Numbered from the stretch's first letter, positions 1-10,884 are shown. The stretch: DNA of 64,000 nt from Ampullaceana balthica (GCA_944989445.1 CALYLW010000727.1:186001-250000), one strand, 5' to 3'. A program made the numbers and translations. Notes: generated by a model from the sequence alone, not told the origin.

Positions 1-868
1 AGAGAAAAAAAAAGATTGCGTTAAGTAACCGGCTAGGAGTTTGTCTTCGGTGATTGCAATCATCGTTTCTACGCTTCCAATCCTTCACAGTCATTTTTGC
101 CAGAAGAAACAAAGCAACGCATCACACTTCAGACATATTGATCGAGTTTGATCAGCCACTTTGACAAGTTTTTGTTTCCAATACATACATGCCATGATAA
201 CGTCATCTTTTTTAACCCCCCCCCCACACATCCCTTTATGATATCATACACCTATGTATAGGACTAATAGGAGCATATTTTGTTGGAAATAGGGGGGGGG
301 GCAATGTCGTAGAAATTGTGAGGTGAATTCCTCCACGGATTGTGATATTTATGTACCGACTGGTGGCTGAAACTTTCAGCCTGTAAGTAAATAAGATCAC
401 GACGTTTAAAGATGACGGTGTCCACGTCTGAGGTTTGAAGGCGATGGGATTGGTGTGCTGGAAAACAAACAGGCGATGGCGGGAAATCATTTCAGGTCGA
501 GGGCAGCATCAGAGGGTCACGATTTGCCCAGCCCTGGGATAGAGGCCCCCCCACCTGTTTACAACGACGGCAGTTGTATCTGTCCATTTCAATTTTGCTA
601 AAATTTTAAAATTAATTTTTCTTTCTTTGAATTTTTTCGCCAATGTGTTGCGATGTTGAAATATATGTTTTACAATTTATATTGTGGATTGTTGTCAGCA
701 GCCCCGAGCGTAAGGCTCCTAATGGGTCTTCCCGGGAAAATCTCCTAGCTATTTTGCGCCCCCCCCCCGAGGAACTAATAGCTAGAGGACCCCCCGGAAC
801 GTTCCCCTCTGAGGGGGCAGCCTGGGCACCCAGGAAAACGGTCGAAAGTGCCTTCCACGAAAGTTGAC
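1..868. other. Intergenic DNA, no gene recognised
   Basis: No coding region is supported. The stretch holds homopolymer C and G tracts (about 218-227 and 292-301) that may be the ends of a small palindromic element. A GC-richer block at 700-860 has C-runs and looks like a transposon fragment that I cannot name. Short ORFs here have no recognisable domain. Confidence 0.5.
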
Positions 869-1185
869 CTTATCTTATCTTTACTTATCTTAACTTATCT
901 TATTTGTTTACAGACGCTCCTTCTATACAGAAGATTATTGCGTCCTACGCTTATCTATGGTTTGTGTTTAGTCATGCATTTTTATGAGAGATTTAGATGT
1001 TGATAAAGTGTTGGATTTCCTGGTTTCTTCAGGCAACCCATTCCACGCCCGAATTCCAGACGGGAAGAACGAAAATTTGTATGTGTTTGTTCTTGCATAC
1101 GGAATAACAAAGGTGTTTTTATACTTATGTCTATCTGAGGGATGTATTAAGTTATCTTTGTGTTGTATTTATAAATTAGAAATCA
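869..1185 (-). mobile_element. 3' end of a non-LTR retrotransposon (LINE-3 family) with GATAA-type tail
   Basis: Read on the minus strand, about 1,090-970 encodes the last residues of a LINE reverse transcriptase protein, including FFPSGIRAWNGLPEE, followed by a stop after KMHD. This motif is typical of the extreme C-terminus of non-LTR element ORF2 proteins. It is followed by a short 3' UTR with a potential hairpin at 913-944 (GACGC pairing with GCGTC, inner arms CTTCT/AGAAG) and a tail of degenerate GATAA units at 869-905. The 5' part is missing, as in ordinary 5'-truncated insertions. Related copies are at 18,360, 30,395 and 33,490. The exact clade (CR1/Jockey-like) is not certain. Confidence 0.75.
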
Positions 1186-1487
1186 CGAAGGAGGGGGTGG
1201 ACTTTCCCTATTTCGACTCTCTACAACCTCGTCATCACCCCGGCTCAGTAAACGAGTCTAATTATCCGAGTCTATTATCCAAGTCTATTATCCGAGGACT
1301 GTCGCTCACTAAATAGCGGGATCATCAAAGTGACCAACCTAAGGGTTATTATGTGCTCTTCAAATTAGGCTCAATATGAAGTGCACATTATAAGACCTGC
1401 ATGTAGGTTAACTTCCCAAAACATCGATTGATAAAAGAAAAGCACGATTACAAAACAGCTTTAGAACCAATGTGATACGCAATACGG

Positions 1488-1816
1488 TCCTATGACAAAA
1501 CAAGTGACAAAACGACAAGGTGACAAAACGGCAAGGTGACAAAACGACAAGGTCTCATAGAAGCAACGTAGATAACCGTGGAACCCCCTATTAACGACAT
1601 CCCCGTGACTATGTCACTTTGAACATAGACTAAGGGTGTCAGTCAAAATCATTGCCTTTTTTTCTTCGATGTCCCATTTTTAACTATTTTTTGGTCACAT
1701 TGTCGTTTTGTCACCCTGTCGTTTTGTCACCTGTCAGTTTGTTACTTGTTAGTGCGACACCTTGTCGATTTGTCGTTTTCTCACCTTGTCGTTTTGTCAC
1801 TTGTCGTTTTGTCTGG
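1488..1816. repeat. Inverted pair of short tandem subrepeats (GGTGACAAAACGAC)
   Basis: At 1,495-1,555 the motif GGTGACAAAACGACAA repeats about three times. At 1,690-1,815 its reverse complement (TTGTCGTTTTGTCACC) repeats about six times with variation. The arms face each other, so the 330-bp stretch can fold back on itself. This looks like a MITE with subterminal inverted subrepeats. No coding is seen. The flanking 1,190-1,487 and 1,817-2,260 hold nothing recognisable. Confidence 0.6.
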
Positions 1817-2261
1817 TTACCGCATTAGAAATGGATGAACGCACAACGCTGTCTAAATATAGAGGGGTGGTATAGATATCACTCAATGCAAATGCACAAC
1901 TTTGTTGTTGTTTTTTTTGGGAGTGTTCCAACGCACACATTTTTTTTGGTGTCACAAATCCCATTTTCATTACATGTATACGCACGCCGTAACAAGAACA
2001 TTGTCTGGTAGGAACCTCGTTTTTTACAGGGCAGGGAACGGTCCGGAACATGGTGATTTGTCTTGCATTTTGTAATAGAAGGTTTCACCATGTTGTTTTA
2101 CTGTTAGAAAAATCATCTTCAACAAGCAACAAAAGCCCCTGGAACTGCACCGTGGCTGAGTGCAGATGTGCAATGTGCGGTAACCGTGACTTAAATTGTG
2201 GAACTCGGTTTTTGTAACAACAAAAATGTATGAATACAATAAATGTCAAGTGTGTTCGTCC

Positions 2262-2850
2262 GTCGAGTCGACGAGGACCACTCTAGTTATCCGAGGGTTG
2301 CTGGGACTGGTTCTAACTATGCGTGCGCAGATGGCTGACGAGGACCACTCTAGTCATCCGAGGTTTGCTGGGACTGGTTTTGTCTGTGCGTGCGCAGATG
2401 GCTGACGAGGACCACTCTAGTCATCCGAGGGTTGATGGGACTGGTTCTGACTATGCGTGCCCAGATGGCTGACGAGGACCACTCTAGTCATCCGAGGGTT
2501 GCTGGGACTGGTTCTGTGCGCAGATGGCTGACGAGGACCACTCTAGTCATCCGAGGTTTGCTGGGACTGGTTCTGTGCGCAGATGGCTGACGAGGACCAC
2601 TCTAGTCATCCGAGGGTTGCTGGGACTGGTTCTGTGCACAGATGGCTGACGAGGACCACTCTAGTCATCCGAGGGTTGCTGGGACTGGCTCTGTATGTGC
2701 GTGCGCAGATGGCTGACGAGGACCACTCTAGTCATCCGAGGGTTGCTGGGACTAATCTGTCTGTGCGTGCGCAGATAGCTGACGAGGCCGATCCTTGCAC
2801 GGAAGGTTGGGAACAGAAAGGACATGGGACGATTGGGACGTCACAAGGAG
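2262..2850 (-). repeat. Minisatellite of 67/59-bp units fused to the 3' end of a LINE
   Basis: About nine copies of a unit starting GACGAGGACCACTCTAG occur at 2,269, 2,337, 2,404, 2,471, 2,530, 2,589, 2,648, 2,715 and 2,781. Spacing is 67 or 59 bp, the short form lacking an 8-bp piece around ACTATGCG. The last unit runs into the LINE-1 protein fragment at 2,780-3,240. On the minus strand each unit repeats the segment encoding SAICARTD, the same residues that end that protein. The array therefore seems to have grown from the LINE's 3' end. Confidence 0.85.
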
Positions 2851-3240
2851 GGTTGACAACACGGGCCTGTCGGGCTTGCCTCTTCTTATCTGCGGCGGTG
2901 ATCATGTTTGCCTCGCATGTCTTTGCACCTACGTGGATGGATGAGCGCCAGGTGGACCGGTCCATGGCATCTTGTTCCCACCTGTCTGGGTTGATGGCAA
3001 ACGCGTTCAGTGAAGCTTTCAGGGTGTCTTTGAAGCGTTTCTTTGGCCCACCGTGGAACCGCTGGCCATGCTGGAGCTCACCATAGAAGAGTCTCGTTGG
3101 CAGTCTCTCATCTGGCATTCGGACTACCCAGGAGGGTGAAGGTACTGGGGAGACCTGCTTTGGTCAGTACCACTGTGTCTGGAATTTTGTCCTGCCACTT
3201 TGTGCCGAGGATCTTCCTGAGGCTTGTTATGTGAAAGTTA
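2780..3240 (-). pseudogene. C-terminal fragment of a LINE ORF2 (LINE-1 family), frameshifted
   Basis: On the minus strand 3,235-3,130 encodes SLRKILGTKWQDKIPDTVV and then TKAGLPSTFTLL. After a deletion or frame change near 3,125 it continues VVRMPDERLPTRLFYGEL, then GPKKRFKDTLKASLNAF, a WEQDAMDRSTWR block and a Cys-rich end (CPFCSQP). This order is the familiar tail of a widespread animal non-LTR retrotransposon ORF2, downstream of the reverse transcriptase. The usual segment joining LL to VVRM, with its WAGH motif, is missing and the frame shifts there, so the copy is dead. It is 5'-truncated: no reverse transcriptase core is visible. Confidence 0.8.
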
Positions 3241-3289
3241 AATGTCAAGTAAAGAATGATTAGAGAACCAATTTCAAACATCTACCACA

Positions 3290-3846
3290 AGGGTCGGCGA
3301 ACTTTTTTGCCTTTTTACCCCAAAATATAAAATTTTATATTGACGTACCCCCGAAGTCGCGAGGTCCTGCCCACACGACTTGGGGGTGTGGGAGAGCGTT
3401 GTAAGCCCCCACCCTACACACACATACCAAAAGGTCTAGGCGCCAGCCGAAAATTAATCCGGTGGGTTTTAGAAGCCTGACTAAAAAGAAGTCTGAAAAA
3501 GCGTATGCGTAGATATTTTAACTTAAAACGGCACGGAGGATCCATATCTCTGGGATAATTTATTTTATACAATTATAAAAGTTTAAAGTCCAATATAATG
3601 GTTATAACGGTTATATATCTAAAGGCACTGGCCATTCTAGATATAATAATAAATCGGATACAATGCGATTAAGTCGAATAAACATAATTTATTATGTGAA
3701 ATTATAAATTTATTACTTCCAAGCGTAAACGTGACGGATTTTGAATATATCTAGAGGATTTTATGTCCACAGTGAGTGTCCATTACCCCCCCCAAAATTC
3801 CCTTTTTACCCCAAATGTGATAATTTACCCCTATTCGCCGAGCCCT
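3290..3846. mobile_element. Non-autonomous hAT-like element flanked by an 11-bp direct repeat
   Basis: The left end reads AGGGTCGGCGAAC and the right end, reverse-complemented, TGAGGGCTCGGCGAA, giving short imperfect terminal inverted repeats with GGCGAA in common. The sequence CATCTACCACA stands immediately outside both ends (3,279-3,289 and 3,847-3,857). An 8-bp target duplication inside that direct repeat fits hAT integration. The 557-bp interior is AT-rich and has no transposase coding, so the element is non-autonomous. Confidence 0.7.
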
Positions 3847-4469
3847 CATCTACCACAAAGACGGTATGATGAAATATATCCCTGTTCACCTCTGAAATAT
3901 AACTCCAACAATAGAATATATGTATACAGTGTTGCCTCTAAATACGAATGCTTCTAGATACGATAGATCCAAGATATGAAAAAAAAATCCAAGATACTAA
4001 AGTCCACTAGAAGAATTTTTGTTCCAAAATATGAAACGAGTAATAAAAACTCTAATGAATATTTGAACGCAATTTCGAACAAAGAATTTCCAATTTTTTA
4101 TTGAAGGGAGATCATTCTAGATTACATTAAAAGTCGATTCAAATAAGTAATTCTGAAACTAAACATAATATGACGTCATATCCCCTCACGCTACATCACA
4201 CCAAGAATGTTTCAATAGAATGCGCACCACGCAACAATCTAACATAAGCATTCACAATGCGGGAAAACCCCATTAACGATCATTCTAGATTACATTAAAA
4301 GTAATTTAAAATCAATAATTTTGAAACTAAACAAAACAATTGCTATCTATAAATTGCTGCTAAAATTATTGGGATTTAACTAACATATATTTTTTCAAAG
4401 ATTCCTTCTCCAACATTGTTCTACGTATTATTAGCTACTAGGTTGTGCTGCAGCGCCCCCTTTTTTTGA

Positions 4470-4690
4470 GGGCACCTACGGCGCCCTCTTTTTTCAAAAG
4501 CCCAACTAACTTGTCCTTGTATGATAGATACGTAATATTAAACTTCCTTAAATGAACACAAAGTATTTTATAATAGGGATTGTAGGGCGCCTGCGGCGCC
4601 CACTTTTATTTTGGGTAAAAAGTCAAAAGTCCAAGTAACTTATCCTTGTATGATAAATACGAAATATTCCTGAAATGTACACACAGTTTT
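4470..4690. repeat. Two tandem copies of a roughly 118-bp segment
   Basis: GGCACCTACGGCGCCCTC with its downstream sequence (AACTTGTCCTTGTATGATA and beyond, about 4,471-4,585) recurs as GGCGCCTGCGGCGCCCAC with AACTTATCCTTGTATGATA at about 4,589-4,690. The copies have diverged by substitutions and small indels. No coding is seen. Confidence 0.7.
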
Positions 4691-5544
4691 TATATAATTT
4701 TTTTTACATTGCTAATCACCACCCGATTTTTTAACTAATTTTAGAAAGCAGCGCACCAAATTACTGCACCAAAAAACAACTCTTTGAGTCAGTCCGCACT
4801 GTTTACAACACAAATGCTGACGTCAACGGTTCGTGCATTGTTTGGTTAAATTATGTTAATCTGAAAACCAAAATGATTATGATTTTTAAGTCTATATATT
4901 CAAAAGAAAATAAGCAGAGTGATGTCCCTTATCGTTAGGCGTCAGCCATAATTGAGGGTAAATATATATATGATTGTTTGGCGTTTGTTTCAACCTGATA
5001 GATGTTATGGTTAGCGAGAAATTGACAAAATACGTATATTTTTTCGGGTTATTATTTTATTTTCCAGGAAATCCATTAAACCTTTTCGGTATTTTTTTTT
5101 GACGTTGCACATCTTGGGATCTCCTTAGCATATTTGCAAAATATCCGAACCCTCTATCTGGCATGGTTCCTATACCTCCTAGGTGTTGCATGTGCAAGCT
5201 CGAACAGTGCACAGACATTTCAAATGTATAAACGCATTTCCCAAGGGAAATTGCGTTAAAAAATCCAAGATACGAAAAAACGCACAGCTCACAAACAACA
5301 CTGGAAATAACGTGACGTCATTCAACGTGCCAATAACGGTTCTGCTCTCCTATTGGTCTATTCCAGCCCTATTGCTGTGTGTTTGTGTGTGTCATGCATG
5401 CATTATTTAGTATGTAGTTCTTTTCTTGTTGGTGTCCTAAAGTCGTCAATATTTTCGCGAAATCTTTGGAAAAGAGTATTTTTATGGCCATGGCCTTAAA
5501 GAAATTAATTAATCGCCTCACTAGAAAGGTTAAATTTCACATTG

Positions 5545-5941
5545 AGGCCGTCCATAAATGACGTCACATGATTTTGGCCAAATTTTACCCCCCCCCCTTT
5601 CTCTCTCGTCACACTTCGTCACAAAAACTTTGACCCCCTTCCCCTTTCCTTAAAGCCGTATTTTCTAATTGAAAATTAGCATGTTGTAAATTACTTTTTT
5701 TTCATTTAACTATGTATTTAGTGTAAGACTGCACTCTAATATCGTAACACGCGTGAAGCCATTGAAAACGTCATTAAATAAATTGAAGTCAATCAAATAT
5801 TTAAGTGGAACGTTTTTTAAAGTAGCGCGTTTTGATGCGACGTCACATTTTTTAACTCCCCCTCTCCCCCTCTTCACACATCGAAACTAATGCTGGACCC
5901 CCTTCCCCCCTAGGCGCGTGATGTCATTTTTTACGGCCCCA
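5545..5941. mobile_element. MITE with GGCCGTCCATAAATGACGTCA ends (family P), copy 1
   Basis: The left end is AGGCCGTCCATAAATGACG (5,545 onward). The right end, reverse-complemented, reads GGGGCCGTAAAAAATGACAT, so the ends form inverted repeats of about 28 bp. C-rich and T-rich stretches lie just inside each end. The interior is non-coding and matches the copies at 25,303, 47,290 and 48,073. Confidence 0.75.
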
Positions 5942-6389
5942 CTGATATACATATTATTGTTAATGTATTTTATTCATTGTTTTCATTATTATTTATTTAT
6001 TTGTTTAATAACGTGTACTTTTTAGAATTGAAGAATCCTACTTTGTTTTTCTATAGTTTACCATGATATTTTCCATTTTTTAGAGCTGTTTCTGTGTGGC
6101 TTGGAACGGATTAAGTATTTTACATGTACATCTTTGTTCGAGATACGAAAGATCCAAGATACGAAAGCCACCCGGGAACGGATTAATTTTGTTTCTCGAG
6201 GCATTAGAATAAACGCAGAATGGTTTTATCCCACATTTCCTCCTCCCCCCTCCCCCCCCCCGAGAGAATCAAAAGGTTTTGGGAAAATTATTTTTAATTC
6301 GTTAAAATATTTATTTCATTCCTTGAATGCCAGACCATGTCCTTTCATTTGTTTAAGAAGAGCCATTAAAAAATAAAAAAAAAGTTTTA

Positions 6390-6947
6390 AAATAGAGCAA
6401 CAATTTCTCTTTAACCTTTTCCGTGAATCGCTGAAAGACATGCAACTGCGGTCGACTTAATTAAGAAATTGCTTCTGTTGAGCAGTTAGGACCAGCACAC
6501 AAATGATTGGCCTTTATTGTAAATGATTGCAATCGTTAAGTGAGGTGGGGGTAAGGGGGAGAGCGACTCGTGTGTCATGTCGGAGCCCTCGTCAAGTCAC
6601 GACCAATTAGTGGATCAATGGATAATGGATGGCAGGTCTGCTCTGGGGTTCGGCTGATCCAGGATTGGAAGCAGAAGCTCGCGGTAGGGTGTTTACACAA
6701 TGTGAACATTTTAACAAAGTATAAACGTTATCTATACTTGGACTTGTTATACTTTATTCACATCGGAAATAAACGTCCACTTGGCTTCATGGCATGGGTT
6801 CTGTTCTGATGTGTATTCTGTATATGTAGAGTCGGGATTGAGAAGCAATAGAAAAGTGTGTCAGTACAAAAATTGATTGAAGAAAATACAAGAAGTGGGT
6901 GAGCGCGTCTAAATGAAGTGAGTTGTGAAAATTTGCTGTAGTCATGT
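6390..6947. other. Non-coding DNA, nothing recognised
   Basis: I see no gene, known element or clear repeat. Short ORFs have no domain. The G-rich minisatellite begins at the right end of this stretch. Confidence 0.5.
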
Positions 6948-7006
6948 AAACAGGGAGTAGGTGTATGAGGAGTTAGAATACAGTTAGATAATGGGGAGTA
7001 GGTAAG
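6948..7006 (+). repeat. Left part of a G-rich GGGAGTAAGGGAATA minisatellite
   Basis: Degenerate GGGAGTAGGT-type units end exactly where the hAT element begins. They continue on the far side of that element at 9,308, so this is one array split by a transposon. Confidence 0.7.
6999..7006. repeat. 8-bp target site duplication (left) of the hAT element
   Basis: TAGGTAAG here is identical to 9,308-9,315. The word also occurs elsewhere in the surrounding minisatellite, so the match has some chance component, but the position relative to the terminal repeats is exactly right for hAT. Confidence 0.75.
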
Positions 7007-7346
7007 CATGGGCGTAGGGAAGGGGGGCAAGGGGGGCATTCCCCCCCCCCTTACATTTGAGGAAAAAAAATGTCATAAAAATGTTATAAAGTTGTTACAA
7101 TAAAACTGAACTAAATTTCCTGAAAGTTTATTACATGGAAGACAGTTTACATTTATCAAACATAAAAAAGAATTATATCTGAAAGTATAACTGATTAAAT
7201 TACTGATTGTTCTAAATATTCCAGTTGTTTAACAATTTTTTAAAACATTTTCAGCAAAAATCCGCAAGCTTTTATATTTATGTGACCATCTAGTTTCACA
7301 TAGCAAAGGAACATTTAGAATAAGTTTTTTTTTGCTGATTACTTTC

Positions 7347-9018
7347 TCAGAAAAACACTATAATTGACTTAATTGTTCCTATTGTGTTTCGTACAACATT
7401 CACATTATTTAAATCGTTCACAACAAGATTTAGTTTATGTGAACTGCAATGTACAAATGCTGCTTTTGGGTATTTTTTTCGAATTATTGCGTGGACTCCT
7501 CCTTCTTTACCTGCCATTGTAGAACATCCGTAGTATCCTTGACCAACAAGCTTTGTCATATTTAATCAAAATTCTAATGAATTAGTAATGATGGTGTTGG
7601 TTAAACCTTCAGCTTTTCTATTGACAATTGGAATATATTCCATGAATTCTTCTGTGACCATCATTTTCCCATTTTGTTCTTTGACAAATCTAACACCAAG
7701 TGACATCTGCTCAATGCCTGAAATGTCATTTGTCTCGTCAGCAAGTATAGAAAATGCAACTGAATTATTTGCTTCACGAACAATGTCTTCACGCAAGAGA
7801 GACCCACAAATTTCGATTATAGTGTTTTGCGTAGTTGCCGAGATACACTCAGCGGTTACCCGTCAAAACGGCCCCAGACAAAACGGCCCCAGACAAATGG
7901 TTAACATTTTTTAACAAATGCATTATTTATTTTATTTTTTTGCATTTTAAGCTTTCGTCAACTTTATCACCCTTAAAAAAGTGGTGAAATTGTAAAATTA
8001 TTTCTTGCTATGTTATTATGTTGTTTCTTGTCAACAAACAACCGTTATTGGTACCATTTCGAGTAAAGGCTATTAAATTCACTTTTGTGGTGTTATTATT
8101 ATTGTTTATTGTTAGCTAAACCTGACACTGAATAGGTGAGTAAAATACGAATATATTTGATTGTAAATTTTACTATTAGTCCAGGGCCATTTTGTAGGGG
8201 CCGTTATGTCGGCGAACCATCCTCAGCACTACAAGAACCAATTGACAACACGAAACTCTAACAGTTCATACAAATTACCAGAATTTGATTCTGTTCCACG
8301 AAGTGCTAAGACATGCATGCAGCAAAATAGGATTGTAGAAATGATGGGACCCAGTTTGTTGCGATTTTCTTGAATTTGTCTTCTAAATGATGAGTCCAAC
8401 TGCTCATCTATAGAAACTGCTTTGGCTTCCAATAGAGCAAATAATTTTGCTTGCATCTTCATGAGAGCCTTTGTGCCATAATGTCCTTTGCATGTTGCTA
8501 CGTGCATCTTCGTTGAACTCTTTATATTTTGTACATGGTTTGATGACAAATACCCACTGAACTCATAGAATTACTTTTTGCTGAAACAACACGCAATATT
8601 TGCAAAAGGCACCTATTAACATTTGCGAGTCTACAAGCCACGGTGAATAGTCTGATAGCCATGCATATCTAAAAACTAAAAACTCTGTTTCCCTCACTGT
8701 CAGCTCTAAAATCATAATTTTTATCAAGGGTCCAACAATCACTAATCAGCTGCAATTTCATTTATTTGAAAGGTCGTGTGTCAAGACATACCTTCCAATA
8801 TCCAATTTAGGAAATGAAGAAGTGACAGTGACAATCAAATTAGAAAAAGTTGCTTCAGTTGTGTCTGGCTGTTGAATTTGTACTGTTGTCCTCAATGCCA
8901 ATGATAAGTCAGATGCTGCAGACGCCCCAAAATCTTCTAATAACGGCATTTCGGAATCCCGCGATTGGTCTACTTTTCGATTTTTTTTTAGCCTGTAAAT
9001 TTTTTTTCTGATATCCAT
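7347..9018 (-). pseudogene. Broken hAT transposase (ZMYM1-like, DUF4371 type)
   Basis: Pieces in order on the minus strand are as follows. An N-terminal low-complexity segment lies at 9,018-8,758. A YAWLSDYSPWLV...FCKYCVLFQ zinc-binding segment lies near 8,690-8,575. The block RRQIQENRNKLGPIISTILF and LYELLEF lies at 8,549-8,229. After the nested MITE comes SILADETNDISGIEQMSLG (7,853-7,566), carrying the acidic residues of the hAT catalytic region. Last is QGYYGCSTMAGKEGGVHAII with VHCSSHKLNLVVNDL (7,559-7,347). These are hallmarks of hAT transposases related to zinc-finger MYM-type protein 1. Several stops and frame changes and the missing C-terminus show it is a pseudogene. I infer that it belongs to the element bounded by 7,007 and 9,307. 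Confidence 0.85.
7854..8218. mobile_element. MITE inserted into the hAT transposase remnant
   Basis: The ends GGTTACCCGTCAAAACGGCC and (reverse complement of the right end) GGTTCGCCGACATAACGGCC match at most positions. Outside them CTCAGC (left) and CTCAGC (right) repeat, an imperfect target duplication. The insertion separates the LLEF block from the SILADET block of the transposase, so it came after the hAT coding sequence. The interior is AT-rich and non-coding. Confidence 0.75.
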
Positions 9019-9307
9019 CCTTGGTAATCCTGCAGTTTCTACTTGTATATTATTTCACAGCAAAAATCAATTTTCTCGTGAGAACTTAAGTTTTTTATTT
9101 ATTAAATGCATTAATAAATGTTTTATTTTAGCTATTACAGCATTAATTTGTAAGTCTTATTAATTTCTAAGTATTTTTCGACCCTTATTTTATACTGAAC
9201 TTGAATTTAATTGAAAATTGTACCTGTATGGCATTGTCAGTTAAATAAAAGAAAAGTGGTGTTTTTTTTTGGCCACCCCCCTGGAAAAATTCCTAGCGAC
9301 GCCCATG

Positions 9308-9900
9308 TAGGTAAGTGGGGTGTAAAGGAATAGGGAGTAAGGGAAGGGGGGTCTGGGAGTAAGATAATGGGAGTAGGTAAATAGGGAGTAAGGGATTAGG
9401 GATTCAGGCAGTAAGATAATGGGAGTAGGTAAGTGGCGAGTAAGGGACTAGGGAGTAAGGAAATAGGGAGTAAGGCAATGGGGAGTAAGGGAATAGGGAG
9501 TCTGGGAGTTAGATAATGGGAGTAGGTAAATGAGAAGTAAGGGAATAGGGATTCAGGGAGTAAGATCATGGGGAGTAGGCAATTGGCGAGTAAGGGACTA
9601 GGGAGTAAGGAAATAGGGAGTAAGGCAATTTGGTTAGGGAATAGGGAGTCTGGGAGTTAGATAATGGGAGTAGGTAAATGAGGAGTAAGGGAATAGGGAT
9701 TCAGGGAGTAAGATAATGGGTAAATGGGAAGTAAGGGAATAGGGAGTAAGGGAATAGGGAGTAGGTAAATGGGAGCAAGGAATAAGGAGATGGGGAAGGG
9801 GGAAGTAAGGGAATAATCAGTAAGGGAATCGGTATTAAGAGCATAGGGAGTAAGAGAATTGAATTTAAGTTAATGGGGAGTAAGAGTATTTGAATAATGT
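9308..9900 (+). repeat. Main part of the G-rich GGGAGTAAGGGAATA minisatellite
   Basis: Roughly 15-bp units vary among GGGAGTAAGGGAATA, GGGAGTCTGGGAGTTA and TAATGGGAGTAGGTAAATG, and longer blocks of about 150 bp are repeated (compare 9,361-9,480 with 9,541-9,660). The plus strand is nearly free of C. Runs such as 9,480-9,504 contain four GGG tracts with loops of 4-5 bases, the classic quadruplex pattern. Confidence 0.85.
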
Positions 9901-10114
9901 AAGTACGCAAATAATGTGTTGAAACAAGTGTGTTGTCAATAACTGTGTCGAGAGTCGAGAGTAGCGGATTGGGTTTTAATATGTCAGAAGGGATTGGATT
10001 ATGCAAATAAGCGAGAGGTCGCAAACACGCGTCCCACGGGCCACATGCGGTCCAACAAGTGGATTTTTGTGGTCCGCCGGTAAGCTCACACAAATGTACT
10101 ATTCGTGAAATCCA

Positions 10115-10884
10115 GACATCTAGTACTGATCTAGGTCCCTGTGGGACTATGGCATCGAATTACGATGCGGAGCTTGAGGCTATACACAGGGCCCTGGAAA
10201 GTGTGCACCGGACACTGCAGGGGTCGGAAATTTTTGGTTTCGACACGGTACTGTTTTGTGACTCGAGATCAGCCCTCGAAGTCCTGGCTAGTGAGAAACG
10301 TATTACCCACTTGGTTGACGTCATCTTGGAGGACGTGGGTAGACTCGAAAGACTTGGAGGTAAGGTAACAGTGCAGTGGATCCCGAGCCACGTGAATGTT
10401 AATGGCAACGAAAAAGCAGACTCCCTGGCCAAAGCAGGTGCAGCACTGCCCCAACCAGAGACCCCAGTCACTTATCTCGGGGCTAAAACCTGGCTAAAGG
10501 ACCACTTTCGGAATAAGTGGTACCAGGAGTGGGCTGACAACACGACAGCCAGAGGGGTATTTGCTAACATGCCCAGGCCAAGCCGTTCAGACCAGTGGTG
10601 GAACCTGAGTCGCAAACACCAGGGTTTGGTGACTCAGATGAGAACAGAACATTGCCCAACCATCTCTTACTTTCACAGGCTAGACCACAACAGGGACTCG
10701 AACTGCCGTCATTGCAGCCAAGCCCCTGAGACAGTCGTGCACCTGGTGACGTCTTGCCCGGCGCTTGATATAGCCGGGGGGGGTGAGGGAGGCGGGAGGG
10801 TCCCATGTGAAGACAATGTTGTATGGCAATGCTCAGCAGATGGAGCAGATTGCCCAGGTTCTAGCCAAGGCCTTAAGAGATTAG
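10115..10884 (+). pseudogene. RNase H and C-terminal zinc knuckle of a LINE (I/Jockey-type), frameshifted
   Basis: The frame entered near 10,115 gives MASNYDAELEAIHRALESV, then VLFCDSRSALEVL and VQWIPSHVNVNGNEKADSLA. These carry the E, D and H...D residues expected of an RNase HI domain (the first Asp would lie before the break). A linker with WADNTTARGVF follows, then a CRHCSQAPETVVHLVTSCP segment (C-x2-C-x8-H-x4-C), as in the tails of RNase H-bearing non-LTR retrotransposons. A G-run at 10,777-10,800 shifts the frame. The natural end continues in another frame as LYGNAQQMEQIAQVLAKAL and stops at 10,882-10,884. No reverse transcriptase or endonuclease is present, so it is a 5'-truncated dead copy. 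Confidence 0.85.

Larger units (their letters stand above)
3925..6215. mobile_element. Possible degenerate pogo/Tigger-like element carrying other insertions
   Basis: The left end begins ACAGTGTTGCCTCTAAATAC. The right end, reverse-complemented, begins CTAATGCCTCGAGAAAC. The two are only loosely alike, and both are followed by stretches rich in CCAAGATACGAAA-type words (about 3,955-3,985 and 6,140-6,170). The interior has no intact transposase and contains a tandem duplication (4,470-4,690) and a MITE (5,545-5,941). A block at 4,080-4,150 recurs inside the piggyBac-like element near 54,500. The boundaries are a guess. Confidence 0.35.
7007..9307 (-). mobile_element. hAT transposon with degraded ZMYM1/DUF4371-type transposase
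   Basis: The element is 2,301 bp. It begins CATGGGCGTAGGGA and its reverse-complemented right end begins CATGGGCGTCGCTAGG, giving terminal inverted repeats followed by G-runs. It is flanked by the 8-bp repeat TAGGTAAG. The coding remnants lie on the minus strand (see 7,347-9,018). Stops, frameshifts, a nested MITE at 7,854-8,218 and loss of the C-terminal dimerisation region make it non-autonomous. It sits inside a G-rich minisatellite. Confidence 0.85.

Noticed and set aside
2262..2850. Possible hammerhead ribozyme: the unit contains CTGACGAG, the first half of the hammerhead core
   Set aside because: The second core box (GAAA after stem II) and the paired stems are not found in the unit, and the sequence is explained as a LINE 3' end.
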